Below, piece by piece: positions 49,078 to 57,951 of a stretch of DNA of 64,000 nt (positions within the stretch are counted from its first letter, which is position 1; each line of letters starts with the position of its first letter). This stretch comes from Paractinoplanes ovalisporus (lineage in GTDB: Bacteria; Actinomycetota; Actinomycetes; Mycobacteriales; Micromonosporaceae): the NCBI RefSeq assembly GCF_016834655.1, contig NZ_JAENHP010000004.1, positions 434,001 to 498,000 of the forward strand, read 5' to 3'. The position numbers were made by a program, and so were the translations under genes. The notes beneath the pieces are model-generated. The model made no database searches. It worked only from the letters and a program-made list of their open reading frames with translations, and had not been told where the DNA came from.

Positions 49078-49100
49078 GAGCCGGGCACGGGGCCCGGCTC
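49078..49100 (-). terminator. Terminator of tRNA-Ser(GGA)
   Basis: GAGCCGGGC pairs with GCCCGGCTC. On the minus strand it follows the tRNA by 15 bases and is trailed by TTCGCTTTCCC. Confidence 0.75.
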
Positions 49101-49115
49101 GTCAGCTCGATCGCT

Positions 49116-49203
49116 TGGCGGAGGATACGAGATTCGAACTCGTGAGGGTGTGAACCCAACACGCTTTCCAAGCGTGCGCCCTAGGCCTCTAGGCGAATCC
49201 TCC
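49116..49203 (-). tRNA. tRNA-Ser (anticodon GGA)
   Basis: On the minus strand the acceptor stem GGAGGAT pairs with ATCCTCC, then discriminator G and an encoded CCA (49116-49118). The anticodon arm CACGC-TTGGAAA-GCGTG gives GGA. The class II variable arm and the TTCGAAT T-loop are present. The mature body is 49119-49203. Confidence 0.97.
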
Positions 49204-49282
49204 GTCAGCCAGGATACAGATCCGTGGCGCGGCGGACGCACGGGTCCCCGCCTCGCCGCGCGGGGGCACCGGGTAGGCTCTC

Positions 49283-49377
49283 GGTAAGCCTCTCGTGCGG
49301 CGTGCATCTCGTGAACCTCCCCAGGGCCGGAAGGCAGCAAGGATAAGCGGGCTCTGACGGGTGCACGGGGGGCCCTT
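49283..49377 (+). ncRNA. ffs: Small signal recognition particle RNA (4.5S-type)
   Basis: The universally conserved domain IV is clear: CCAGGGCCGGAAGGCAGCAA with its GGAA tetraloop and asymmetric loop. Flanking bases GTGCATCTCGT and ACGGGTGCAC pair to form the long stem. A T-rich tract (TTTCTTTTT) follows. The gene lies 100 bases upstream of dnaX, its usual place in actinobacteria. The exact 5' end is approximate. Confidence 0.93.
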
Positions 49378-49477
49378 TCTTTTTCCGGTCCTCCTCCTTC
49401 GCCACCGCAGCGGTACCTGGGTTGGTTCTTGTCGTACCCCCGAAGGACAATGGCGCGGTCGTCGAGGAGGGGCAGCA

Positions 49478-52400
49478 GTGGCACTCGCGCTTTACCGCAA
49501 GTACCGCCCGCGCACGTTCGCGGAGGTCATCGGGCAGGAGCACGTCACCGAGCCGTTGTCGCAGGCTCTGCGCAGCGGCCGGCTCAATCACGCCTACCTC
49601 TTCTCGGGCCCACGTGGCTGCGGCAAGACGTCGAGCGCGCGCATCCTGGCCCGCTCGCTCAACTGTGAGCAGGGCCCCACACCCGAGCCCTGCGGGGTGT
49701 GCGGCTCGTGCCGCTCGCTGGCCAACGACGGCGCCGGTTCGATCGACGTCATCGAGATCGACGCGGCCAGCCACGGTGGTGTCGACGACGCCCGTGAGCT
49801 GCGCGAAAAGGCGTTCTTCGCGCCGGCCAACAGCCGCTACAAGATCTATGTGATCGACGAGGCCCACATGGTCTCGTCGGCCGGCTTCAACGCGCTGCTC
49901 AAGCTGGTCGAGGAACCCCCGGAATACGTGAAGTTCATCTTCGCGACCACCGAGCCCGAGAAGGTGCTCGGCACGATCCGGTCGCGGACCCACCATTACC
50001 CCTTCCGGCTGATTCCGCCCGCGATCCTCCGGCCCTACCTGCAACAGCTGACCGAGGCCGAGGGCGTCCAGGTCGAGCCGGCCGTGTTCCCGCTGGTGGT
50101 GCGGGCCGGTGGCGGCAGCGCGCGAGACACGCTGTCGGTGCTCGACCAGCTGATCGCCGGGGCCGGGCCCGACGGGGTGAGCTACGCGAGGGCGATCGCC
50201 CTGCTCGGCGTCACCGACGTCACGCTGCTCGACGAGATGTGCGACGCGGTCGCGGCCGGTGACGGCGCGGCGGCCTACGCGACGATCGACCGGGTGGCCG
50301 AGGCCGGGCACGACCCGCGGCGCTTCGCGTCCGACCTGCTCGAACGCTTCCGCGACCTGATCGTGCTTCAGCAGGTGCCCGACGCGGTGGCCAAGGGCCT
50401 GATCGACGGCCCGGCCGACCAGCTCGAGGCGATGGGCGCCCAGGCGGCCCGGCTGGGCCCGGCCACCCTGTCCCGCTGCGCCGACATCGTGCACAACGGC
50501 CTGGTCGACATGCGCGGCACGACGGCTCCGCGCCTGCTGCTCGAACTCATCACGGCCCGCATGCTCCTGCCCGGCGCCGAAGATTCCACCGGTGCCCTGC
50601 TCCAGCGTCTCGAGCGCATGGAGCGCCGCCTGACTCTGGGCGGCGAGCCTCTGACGCTGCCCGAGGGTGTGTCCCCGGCCGTCACGCCGGTCTCGGCTGC
50701 GCCTGCCGCGCCGGTCGGTCCTGGCACCTCTGGTCCTGGCGCCTCTGATCAGGGCGCCTCTGCTCCTGCGGCCGAGGCGGGTGGCGGTGGCGGCAAGTCG
50801 GCCGCGATGGCTGCTGCCAAGGCCGCGGCCCGGCGTGCCGCCACTGGCGCACGCCCCGGTGCGGCCCCGTCCGCCGGTCCTGCCGCGCCCCCGTCCGCTG
50901 CTCCTGCCGCGCCCCCGTCCGCTGCTCCTGCGGCGGCCCCGTCCGCTGCTCCGGCCGCGCCGGTGAGTGCTGCTCCCGTCAGTGCCGCCCCGGTTTCCGC
51001 AGTTCCCGTCAGCGCGACGCCCGTGTCCGCTGCCCCGGTGAGTGCAGCGCCGGAGGCTGTCGGGTCTCCCGTCTCCTCTCCTCCGGTTGCAGCGGATTGG
51101 AACGAGGTCGCCAACGGCGGCGCTGCTTCGCAGGCGCATGCCGTGTCTGTCGCCGAGCCCGAGTTCGACGAACCGCCGTGGGACGACGAGCCGGACCACG
51201 ATGAGCCGCAGCCGAACGGCGGTAGCCCCTCCGCCCCCTCCTTGACGAGCCCGGGGGTCGGCGTCGTCCAGGCGCAGCCCGCTGCCGAGGTCGCCCCAGC
51301 CCAGCCTGCTGCCGAGGTCGCCCCAGCCCAGCCTGCTGCCGAGGCCGCGCAGGCCCAGCCTGTTGCCAGGGCCGCACAGGTCCAGCCTGTTGCTGAGATC
51401 GCGCCGGTTCAAGCTGCCCGGCCCGCCGCCGAAGCTGCTCCTGCGCGTCCGGCCCAGCCGGTGGCCGAGTCTGCCCCCGCGCGGCGGGAGCCGGCCGGGG
51501 TCATGCCCGATGCGCCGGAAGAGCCCGCTGCGGCCGCGGTCGAGGCGGCGGCCACGCCCGGACAGTTGACCGCGCAGGCGGTCCGGCAGGTGTGGGGCGA
51601 GGTGCTCGACGAGGTCAAGAAGCAGCCTCGCGGGGTGGTTCTGCGGGCGATGGTGGCCGATGCGACGGTTCGCGAACTGGAGGGCCAGACCCTCTTCCTG
51701 ACCGTGCCGTCCGCGACCCACGCGCAGCGGATCAGCCAGGAGTCCGCACTGCCCAACGCGCTCTACGAGGTGCTGGGCGGCCGCTGGGAGATCCGGTGCG
51801 AGGTAGCCGGCGGCGCGGCCCCGACCCGCGGCGGCGCGTCCGGCGGCGGCCCTCGTGGCCGTGGCCAGGGCTCGCCCGCCCAGCGTTCAGAAGCCCCGGC
51901 GCAACGGCAGTCCTCGACTCAGTCTTCCTCGCAGGCCGGGGCCGCGCCTTCGGCCGCCGGTCAGCAGCCCGCGGCCGCCGGTCGGGCCCCGCACAACCAG
52001 CGTCGTCAGGCGGAGGCCCCCGCTTCCAGCGACGACGACTGGCCGGAACCGGCCCGCCCCGGCAACGAGGTCCGGCCCGAAGCCGCCCGTCCCGGCGGTC
52101 ACGCGACATCGTCCGCCTCCGAGGCGGACCTCGAGGATGACGACGAGGACTGGCCCGAGGTCCGCGCCATCCCGGTGAGCGCGCCGGCCGACGCTGCGCC
52201 CAGTGCCCCGCACTCGGCAGTTTCCGGCGACGCGGAGCCCAGTGCCCTGCGCTCCGCAGGTTCCGGCGACGCTGCCCTCAGCGGCACCACCCACGGCGAC
52301 GATGCCCTCGGCACCACCCGCAACGATGCCCTCGGCACCACCCGCGGCGACGATGCCCCCGGCGCCGCCCGCGGCGTTGCTGACAGCGCACCACCGGTCA

Positions 52401-53281
52401 CCGCCGACCCGCAGCCGGCCCGTCCAGAGGCCGGCGACTATGCCGACCCGACCGGCAACGCCGCCCAGGCTCCGCAGCATGGCGGCGCGGGCTTCGGCGG
52501 CACCGATGGGGCAGGCGCTGGACCAGGCACTGCCGCGGGGAACGGCTTCGACGCCGAGCAGAGCATCAGTGCGCCGCGGGCCGGGGAGCCTTCCCCCGCA
52601 GGCGGGGCGGAACGAGACAGCCATCAGGCAGCTCCGGGTGACGGCGGCCCGGGCGGTGAACCGTGGCCCGACACTCCCGGAAACGGAAGTGGCCCGATGG
52701 TGTCGGCGGTTTCCTCCGCCTCGGCTTCTCCCGCGGGTTCGGCTCCGCTCGATGTTCCCGCTGCTCCGGCCGCCCCCGTGGCGCCTCCGGCCGCCTCGGG
52801 TAGCGCTGCCATCGCGGCTGCTCGCGCTGCGGCCCGGGCGGCCGGCGCCCGCGCGGCCGGAGGCTCGGCCAACGCCGGCAGCAGCCAGCCCGACGCGGGC
52901 ATCGCGAGCCCGGCGGGCGCACCCGGCGCGGCTGTGGGCGGCGGCCCGGCCGGCGGCGGCCGGGGCGGCGCAGCGAGCAGCGGACTGGCAGCGGCCCGGG
53001 CGGCGGCGGCCGGAGCGCGTGGTCCCAGCGCAGGGCGAGCTGCGGCCGGCAAACCCGGAGGCGAGGCCTGGTCCGACGGTTCACCCACGGAAGAAGCGCC
53101 CTACGACCCCGAGTTCGACGGCCCGCCGTCAAGCAAGGGCGGCGGTTATGAGGGATTCGACCCCGGTGACGAACCGCTGGACGACGTCATCGATGAGAAG
53201 ACCGCCCGCGAGAGCAGCGAACAACAGGCGATGCGTCTCCTCCGAGAGGCCTTCGGCGCCGAGAAGATCGGGGAGAGCTGA
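49478..53281 (+). CDS. dnaX: DNA polymerase III subunits gamma/tau, with very long Ala/Pro-rich tail
   Basis: This 1267-residue clamp-loader ATPase starts at GTG 49478 with GAGGAGGGG upstream. The AAA+ part (about 1-370) has ALYRKYRPRTFAEVIGQEHV, Walker A GPRGCGKTSSARI, a four-Cys zinc module (NCEQGPTPEPCGVCGSC), Walker B VIDEAHM and sensor 1 FATTEPEKV. A helical part (about 700-790, VRQVWGEVLDEVKKQPRG) is the tau-like domain. The rest is low-complexity, including runs of Ala-Pro-Val-Ser and Gln-Pro-Ala-Ala-Glu repeats. It ends with a conserved acidic-helical segment (SSEQQAMRLLREAFGAEKI). The chain is unusually long for the family. Confidence 0.97.
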   Translation: MALALYRKYRPRTFAEVIGQEHVTEPLSQALRSGRLNHAYLFSGPRGCGKTSSARILARSLNCEQGPTPEPCGVCGSCRSLANDGAGSIDVIEIDAASHGGVDDARELREKAFFAPANSRYKIYVIDEAHMVSSAGFNALLKLVEEPPEYVKFIFATTEPEKVLGTIRSRTHHYPFRLIPPAILRPYLQQLTEAEGVQVEPAVFPLVVRAGGGSARDTLSVLDQLIAGAGPDGVSYARAIALLGVTDVTLLDEMCDAVAAGDGAAAYATIDRVAEAGHDPRRFASDLLERFRDLIVLQQVPDAVAKGLIDGPADQLEAMGAQAARLGPATLSRCADIVHNGLVDMRGTTAPRLLLELITARMLLPGAEDSTGALLQRLERMERRLTLGGEPLTLPEGVSPAVTPVSAAPAAPVGPGTSGPGASDQGASAPAAEAGGGGGKSAAMAAAKAAARRAATGARPGAAPSAGPAAPPSAAPAAPPSAAPAAAPSAAPAAPVSAAPVSAAPVSAVPVSATPVSAAPVSAAPEAVGSPVSSPPVAADWNEVANGGAASQAHAVSVAEPEFDEPPWDDEPDHDEPQPNGGSPSAPSLTSPGVGVVQAQPAAEVAPAQPAAEVAPAQPAAEAAQAQPVARAAQVQPVAEIAPVQAARPAAEAAPARPAQPVAESAPARREPAGVMPDAPEEPAAAAVEAAATPGQLTAQAVRQVWGEVLDEVKKQPRGVVLRAMVADATVRELEGQTLFLTVPSATHAQRISQESALPNALYEVLGGRWEIRCEVAGGAAPTRGGASGGGPRGRGQGSPAQRSEAPAQRQSSTQSSSQAGAAPSAAGQQPAAAGRAPHNQRRQAEAPASSDDDWPEPARPGNEVRPEAARPGGHATSSASEADLEDDDEDWPEVRAIPVSAPADAAPSAPHSAVSGDAEPSALRSAGSGDAALSGTTHGDDALGTTRNDALGTTRGDDAPGAARGVADSAPPVTADPQPARPEAGDYADPTGNAAQAPQHGGAGFGGTDGAGAGPGTAAGNGFDAEQSISAPRAGEPSPAGGAERDSHQAAPGDGGPGGEPWPDTPGNGSGPMVSAVSSASASPAGSAPLDVPAAPAAPVAPPAASGSAAIAAARAAARAAGARAAGGSANAGSSQPDAGIASPAGAPGAAVGGGPAGGGRGGAASSGLAAARAAAAGARGPSAGRAAAGKPGGEAWSDGSPTEEAPYDPEFDGPPSSKGGGYEGFDPGDEPLDDVIDEKTARESSEQQAMRLLREAFGAEKIGES

Positions 53282-53655
53282 GGCCACGCGCGGGCGTCGT
53301 CCAGTTGCTTGACGCTCAGCACGCCGGGGCGGTTGAGCCTGCGCGCGCCGTTCGCGGGTCAGAGCCTCGCTCATGCGCGCTGACTTCGTGCGCGCAGACG
53401 AGCGGCCTCGACAGGCGCGAGCCCGCGTCGGGGCTGGCGCTGACGGTTGCTGATCACGTGCGTGGTGGGGCGGCGGTGGTGTGGCGGGCGCGGTGACGAC
53501 GCGTACGGGAAGGGCGGTTTGGGGCCCGAGTGGCGTGAAGTGTCTTGTGCGTAGGGGGCAGCTACGCTGGGCGGCGGTTACGTTCGCCCGGGTGGTGGTA
53601 AATGACGGGCTCAGCGTTGAACACAGACTTTCTAGTTGATATGAGGAGCGGTGCC
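53282..53655. other. Intergenic region before ybaB
   Basis: I see no gene in the 374 bases between dnaX and ybaB. The first part is very GC-rich with irregular GCGCG runs; the last 60 bases are AT-richer, with a ribosome-binding site (GAGGAG) at 53642. Promoter boxes cannot be placed with confidence. Confidence 0.4.
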
Positions 53656-53979
53656 ATGCGGCCCGGTGGACAGCCCAACATGCAGCAGATCATGAAGCAG
53701 GCGCAGAAGATGCAGCAGCAGGTTGCGCAGGCTCAGGCTGAGCTGGCCGCGGCCGAGCTGACCGGCACCGCGGGCGGTGGTCTGGTCACGGTGACCGTGA
53801 CGGGGCTGGGGGAGTACAAGGCCGTCAAGATCGACCCCAAGGCCGTGGACCCGGAGGATGTCGAGACCCTCGAAGACCTGGTGCTCGCCGCCATCCACAA
53901 CGCGGCCGAGGCGCAGCGGGAGCTCACCGAGGAAAAGATGGGGCCGGCCACCGGTGGCCTGTCCCTGCCGGGGTTCTGA
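53656..53979 (+). CDS. YbaB/EbfC nucleoid-associated protein
   Basis: This 107-residue DNA-binding protein encoded between dnaX and recR is in the classic position. It has a helical N-terminus ([20 protein letters not shown]), the conserved sheet [20 protein letters not shown], then [22 protein letters not shown] 53656 follows GAGGAG at eight bases, and the longer in-frame start at 53602 is less likely. It helps organise the nucleoid. recR follows after four bases. Confidence 0.96.
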   Translation: MRPGGQPNMQQIMKQAQKMQQQVAQAQAELAAAELTGTAGGGLVTVTVTGLGEYKAVKIDPKAVDPEDVETLEDLVLAAIHNAAEAQRELTEEKMGPATGGLSLPGF

Positions 53980-53983
53980 TCGC

Positions 53984-54577
53984 GTGTACGAGGGCGCCAT
54001 CCAGGATCTGATCGACGAGCTGGGGCGGCTGCCGGGCGTCGGCCCGAAGAGCGCCCAGCGGATCGCGTTCCACGTTCTCTCCGCGGACCCGGCTGACGTC
54101 AACCGGCTGTCCACGGCGCTGCGCAAGGTCAAGGAGCTGGTGCGGTTCTGCACCACCTGCTTCAACGTGGCCGAGTCGGAGCAGTGCCGGATCTGCCGCG
54201 ACCAGCGCCGCACCAACGAGGTGCTCTGTGTGGTCGAGGAGCCCAAGGACGTCGTGGCGATCGAGCGGACCGGCGAGTTCCGGGGCCGCTACCACGTGCT
54301 GGGCGGGGCCATCAATCCGCTCGAGGGGATCGGCCCGGACAACCTGCGCATCCGTGAGCTGCTTCTGCGGCTCGGAACGGGCGAGGTCAAGGAGTTGATC
54401 CTCGCCACCGACCCGAACACCGAGGGTGAGGCCACCGCCACTTACCTGGCGTTGATGGTCAAACCGATGGGGATCGCCGTCACGCGTCTGGCAAGTGGTT
54501 TGCCGGTTGGTGGTGACCTTGAGTATGCGGACGAGATTACTCTCGGTCGCGCTTTTGAAGGTCGGCGCTCCGTTTGA
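53984..54577 (+). CDS. recR: Recombination mediator protein RecR
   Basis: This 197-residue RecF-pathway protein has a helix-hairpin-helix ([20 protein letters not shown]), a C4 zinc finger ([19 protein letters not shown]) and a Toprim domain ([37 protein letters not shown]). GTG 53984 starts five bases after the ybaB stop. It acts with RecO and RecF to load RecA at gaps. Length and motifs are normal. Confidence 0.97.
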   Translation: MYEGAIQDLIDELGRLPGVGPKSAQRIAFHVLSADPADVNRLSTALRKVKELVRFCTTCFNVAESEQCRICRDQRRTNEVLCVVEEPKDVVAIERTGEFRGRYHVLGGAINPLEGIGPDNLRIRELLLRLGTGEVKELILATDPNTEGEATATYLALMVKPMGIAVTRLASGLPVGGDLEYADEITLGRAFEGRRSV

Positions 54578-54984
54578 GGGAACATAACGTGATCGTATGA
54601 TCACGAAGAGATAGCGTTTTGGTCCGGATTCGCTGCTTGCAGGACATCTACACGGTAGTTTCCGTTTGGTCGGCGGCACAGGTCACGGTCACATCACGAC
54701 GGGGACACGGAACTGGTCGTGTGCGGTCGGTGAACTTGACCTGAAGCACCGCAGTAGGTGAGTGTTCCTCCGATGGCGGCACACCCGCCGTCGAGTGCCT
54801 TCGTGGCGCCGGTCTGATCTGACCCGCGCGATGAGGGTCGGCACTCGAGGCATGCGATAACCGATCGGTTGCCGTTCGCTGCGTGGGCCATCGTCATCCG
54901 GGTCTTGCGGGGGTCTCAAAGCCCTGCGCGCCGGGGGCCGTGGACTCATGCACGTCCGGCCGCCGGGAGAGGACCGGCGCTTAG
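54578..54984. other. Intergenic region before the oligopeptide operon
   Basis: CGTGATC-GTAT-GATCACG at 54588-54605 is a perfect seven-base dyad just after recR. The remainder has no supported gene; a 67-codon minus-strand frame (54694-54897) has no ribosome-binding site. The promoter of the oppC-first operon is expected here. Confidence 0.5.
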
Positions 54985-55986
54985 ATGTCGCTTGGCCCAG
55001 AGGCGTCGATCACCGATGAGTCGACGGCGCCCACCGCCGACGCGGCCGAACGTCCCGGCGAGAAGGCGATCGCCGGTCGATCGCTCAAACAGATCGCCTG
55101 GCGTCGCCTGAAGAGGGACAAGGTTGCGATCGCCGGCGCTTGCGTCGTCATCTTCCTGGTCGTCGTCGCGATTCTCGCCCCGCTGCTGATCAGGTGGTTC
55201 GGCCACCCGTACGACGAGCCGCACATCGACCAGCTCGATCCCACTTTGAGCACGCCCCTGGGCAAGCTCGGTGGCATCAGCGGAGACTTCCTGCTCGGTG
55301 TCGAGCCGCAGTCCGGCCGCGACATCTTCAGCCGGATCATCTACGGCGCGCAGACCACACTGACGGTCGCGTTCCTGTCGGCTTTCGTCTCGACGATCCT
55401 CGGCGCCGTCTTCGGCCTGATGGCCGGCTTCCTCGGAGGCTGGGTCGACTCGGTGATCAGCCGGATCATGGACTTCCTCCTCGCCTTCCCGCAGCTGCTC
55501 TTCGCGATCGCCCTGCTCTCCGTCCTCCCCGACGAGTTCTTCGGCCTCGGTGACCGCTGGTCGCGGGTGCTCGTGCTGGTCGGCGTCATCGGCTTCTTCG
55601 GCTGGCCCTACATCGGCCGGATCGTGCGGGGTCAGACGCTGTCGTTGCGCGAGCGCGAGTTCGTCGAGGCCTCCCGCAGCATGGGCGCACGCTCGGGTCG
55701 CATCCTCTTCCGCGAGCTGCTGCCCAACCTGGCCGCCCCGATCCTCGTCTACACGACGCTGATCATCCCGACCAACATCCTGACCGAGGCCGCGTTGAGC
55801 TTCCTCGGCGTCGGTATCCCGCCGCCCAACCCGTCGTGGGGCGGCATGTTGTCGGACGCGGTGACCTTCTACCAGATCGACCCCATGTTCATGATCATTC
55901 CCGGTGGGGTGATCTTCATTACCGTGCTGGCCTTCAACCTGTTCGGCGACGGCCTGCGCGACGCACTCGACCCGAAGGCTCGCTGA
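54985..55986 (+). CDS. Oligopeptide ABC transporter permease (OppC-type)
   Basis: This 333-residue inner-membrane protein has a cytoplasmic N-tail (about 1-45), about six membrane helices, and the ABC-permease EAA loop EFVEASRSMGARSGRILFRE. It has an N-terminal OppC_N-type segment and RIMDFLLAFPQLLFAIALL. It is the first gene of the opp-like operon, which is unusual since the binding protein or OppB normally comes first. It pairs with the OppB-type permease at 57952. Confidence 0.93.
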   Translation: MSLGPEASITDESTAPTADAAERPGEKAIAGRSLKQIAWRRLKRDKVAIAGACVVIFLVVVAILAPLLIRWFGHPYDEPHIDQLDPTLSTPLGKLGGISGDFLLGVEPQSGRDIFSRIIYGAQTTLTVAFLSAFVSTILGAVFGLMAGFLGGWVDSVISRIMDFLLAFPQLLFAIALLSVLPDEFFGLGDRWSRVLVLVGVIGFFGWPYIGRIVRGQTLSLREREFVEASRSMGARSGRILFRELLPNLAAPILVYTTLIIPTNILTEAALSFLGVGIPPPNPSWGGMLSDAVTFYQIDPMFMIIPGGVIFITVLAFNLFGDGLRDALDPKAR

Positions 55987-56061
55987 GCCCGCGGCGTCGG
56001 TTTTACACCGCAATTTCCTGCGGACCGGCCGGGTTCGCTGTTCGAGGAGGTAGGAGAACTG

Positions 56062-57834
56062 GTGGCAAGCAAGACAAGGGTGCTGGCGGCGTCAGGCGTC
56101 GCACTCGCACTCGGGCTCACCACCGCCGCGTGCGGTGGCGGCTCGGACGATGACAACGGGAACAACAATTCCAGCGGCAAGTCGGAGTTCGGCGCCGCTA
56201 TCACCAGCGTCGTCAACCAGAGCACGACCAAGGGCGGCACGCTCAACCTCTGGTCGTCGCAGGACGCGGACAGCTGGGACCCGGCTCGTGGTTACTACGC
56301 GTTCGTCTGGAACCTCAACCGCCTCTACACCCGCAAGCTGGTGGACTACGCCGCCACGCCGGGCAAGGACGGCCTGAAGCTCCAGCCCGACCTCGCCGAG
56401 GCCGAGCCGACGATCAGCGCGGACAAGCTCACCTACACCTTCAAGCTGCGCAGCGGCCTGAAGTGGGACGACGGCAGCGCGATCACCTCGAAGGACGTCA
56501 AGTACGGCATCGAGCGTGTGTGGGCGACCGACACCATCTCCGGTGGTCCCTACTACCTGCCGAACGTCCTCGACCAAGGCCAGAACTACAAGGGCCCCTA
56601 CAAGGACACCGACCCGAACAAGCTGGGCCTGAAGTCGGTCACCACGCCCGACGACCAGACCATCGAGTTCAAGCTGGCCAAGCCGTACTCGGACTTCCTC
56701 TACCTGCTGGCCATGCCCGGCTCGGGTCCGGTGCCGCAGAAGCGTGACACCGGCGCGAAGTACGGCCTCAAGCCGGCCGCCTCCGGTCCGTACATGTTCA
56801 AGGACATCCAGCCCGGCAAGAGCGTGTCGTGGGTCCGGAACCCGAACTGGGACCCGGCCACCGACCCGATCCGCAAGGCGCTGCCGGAAGCGATCAACCT
56901 GACCATCACCACCAACGCCGACGACCTGGACAACCGTCTGCTCGCCGGCACGGCTGACCTCGACGTCGGCCAGACCGGTGTGCAGGCCGCGGCGCGGACG
57001 AAGCTGCTGACCGACCCGAACCTGAAGGCCAACTCGGACGCCCCGACCACGGGCTTCCTCCGGTTCGCCGACATGACCCCGGTCGCGCCGATGAACGACA
57101 TCAACTGCCGTAAGGCCGTGATCTACGCCGCCGACCCGACCGCGCTGCAGGCCGCTCGTGGTGGCCCGTTCGCGGGTGGCGACATCGGCACCAGCATCCT
57201 GCCGCCGAACATCGCCGGCTCGGACGCGAACTACGACCCGTACAACCGCAAGCAGGGCAAGCCGCAGATCGACAAGGCCAAGGAGGCCTTGGCCGCCTGT
57301 GGCAAGCCGAACGGCTTCAACGTGACGATCGCGGCTCGCAACAACCGTGACGCCGAGGTCAAGACCGCTGAGGCGCTGCAGGCGTCGCTCAAGGCGGTCG
57401 GCATCATCGCGAAGATCGACCAGTACGACGGTGCGCAGGACTCGGCCATCGGTGGCTCGCCCGAGATCGTGAAGCAGCGCGGCTACGGCATCATCATCAC
57501 CGGTTGGGGCGCCGACTTCCCGACGGGTGCCGGCTACATGCAGCCGATCGTCGACAGCCGCTACATCGTGAAGAACGGCAACTTCAACCGGGCCGAGGTC
57601 AAGGACCCCGCGATCGACAAGCTGTTCGACGACGCGGCCGCCGAGACCGACCCGGCCAAGGCCGCCGAGATCTACAAGCAGATCAACGAGAAGACCATGG
57701 AAGGCGCGTACCTCCTGCCGTTCGTGGTCGACAAGGCGCTCAACTACCGCAACCCGCGGCTGACGAACGTCTACATCCACGACGCCTTCGGCATGGTCGA
57801 CTTCCAGGCCCTCGGCACCAGCGACGGCAAGTGA
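56062..57834 (+). CDS. Oligopeptide-binding lipoprotein (OppA-type)
   Basis: This 590-residue SBP_bac_5 solute-binding protein has a lipoprotein signal with lipobox TTAAC followed by a Gly/Ser/Asp/Asn spacer. GTG 56062 has GAGGAGG upstream. Family marks are TYTFKLRSGLKWDDGSAITS and DVKYGIERVWATD near the front, and the C-terminal TDPAKAAEIYKQINEK. It captures peptides or similar solutes at the outer face and passes them to the permeases. Ligand specificity is not readable. Confidence 0.95.
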   Translation: MASKTRVLAASGVALALGLTTAACGGGSDDDNGNNNSSGKSEFGAAITSVVNQSTTKGGTLNLWSSQDADSWDPARGYYAFVWNLNRLYTRKLVDYAATPGKDGLKLQPDLAEAEPTISADKLTYTFKLRSGLKWDDGSAITSKDVKYGIERVWATDTISGGPYYLPNVLDQGQNYKGPYKDTDPNKLGLKSVTTPDDQTIEFKLAKPYSDFLYLLAMPGSGPVPQKRDTGAKYGLKPAASGPYMFKDIQPGKSVSWVRNPNWDPATDPIRKALPEAINLTITTNADDLDNRLLAGTADLDVGQTGVQAAARTKLLTDPNLKANSDAPTTGFLRFADMTPVAPMNDINCRKAVIYAADPTALQAARGGPFAGGDIGTSILPPNIAGSDANYDPYNRKQGKPQIDKAKEALAACGKPNGFNVTIAARNNRDAEVKTAEALQASLKAVGIIAKIDQYDGAQDSAIGGSPEIVKQRGYGIIITGWGADFPTGAGYMQPIVDSRYIVKNGNFNRAEVKDPAIDKLFDDAAAETDPAKAAEIYKQINEKTMEGAYLLPFVVDKALNYRNPRLTNVYIHDAFGMVDFQALGTSDGK

Positions 57835-57892
57835 CGTTGCTCCACCCAAGTAACAACGGGTAATTCGAAGGGTTGGTGAAGGCCGCCCCCGG

Positions 57893-57934
57893 CGGGCGGG
57901 CATCGGAGTTCGCGAGAACATCGATGCCCGCCCG
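57893..57934 (+). terminator. Intra-operon hairpin between binding protein and OppB
   Basis: A 13-base perfect stem (57893-57905 with 57922-57934) and 16-base loop lie between the OppA-type and OppB-type genes. There is no long T-run, so partial termination or 3'-end protection of the binding-protein mRNA is more likely than full termination. Confidence 0.7.
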
Positions 57935-57951
57935 TCCCTCGGCCGAAAGTC

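Noticed and set aside
47634..49203. tRNA-Ser genes as integration sites of an island
   Set aside because: I found no integrase and no repeated tRNA 3' end flanking any segment.
49205..51721. 838-codon minus-strand frame opposite dnaX
   Set aside because: It crosses the SRP RNA and is antisense to the AAA+ domain of DnaX; composition is an artefact of GC3 bias.
54694..54897. 67-codon minus-strand ORF upstream of the opp operon
   Set aside because: It contains several Cys and Gly residues, but there is no ribosome-binding site and its start lies next to the oppC promoter region; not enough support.
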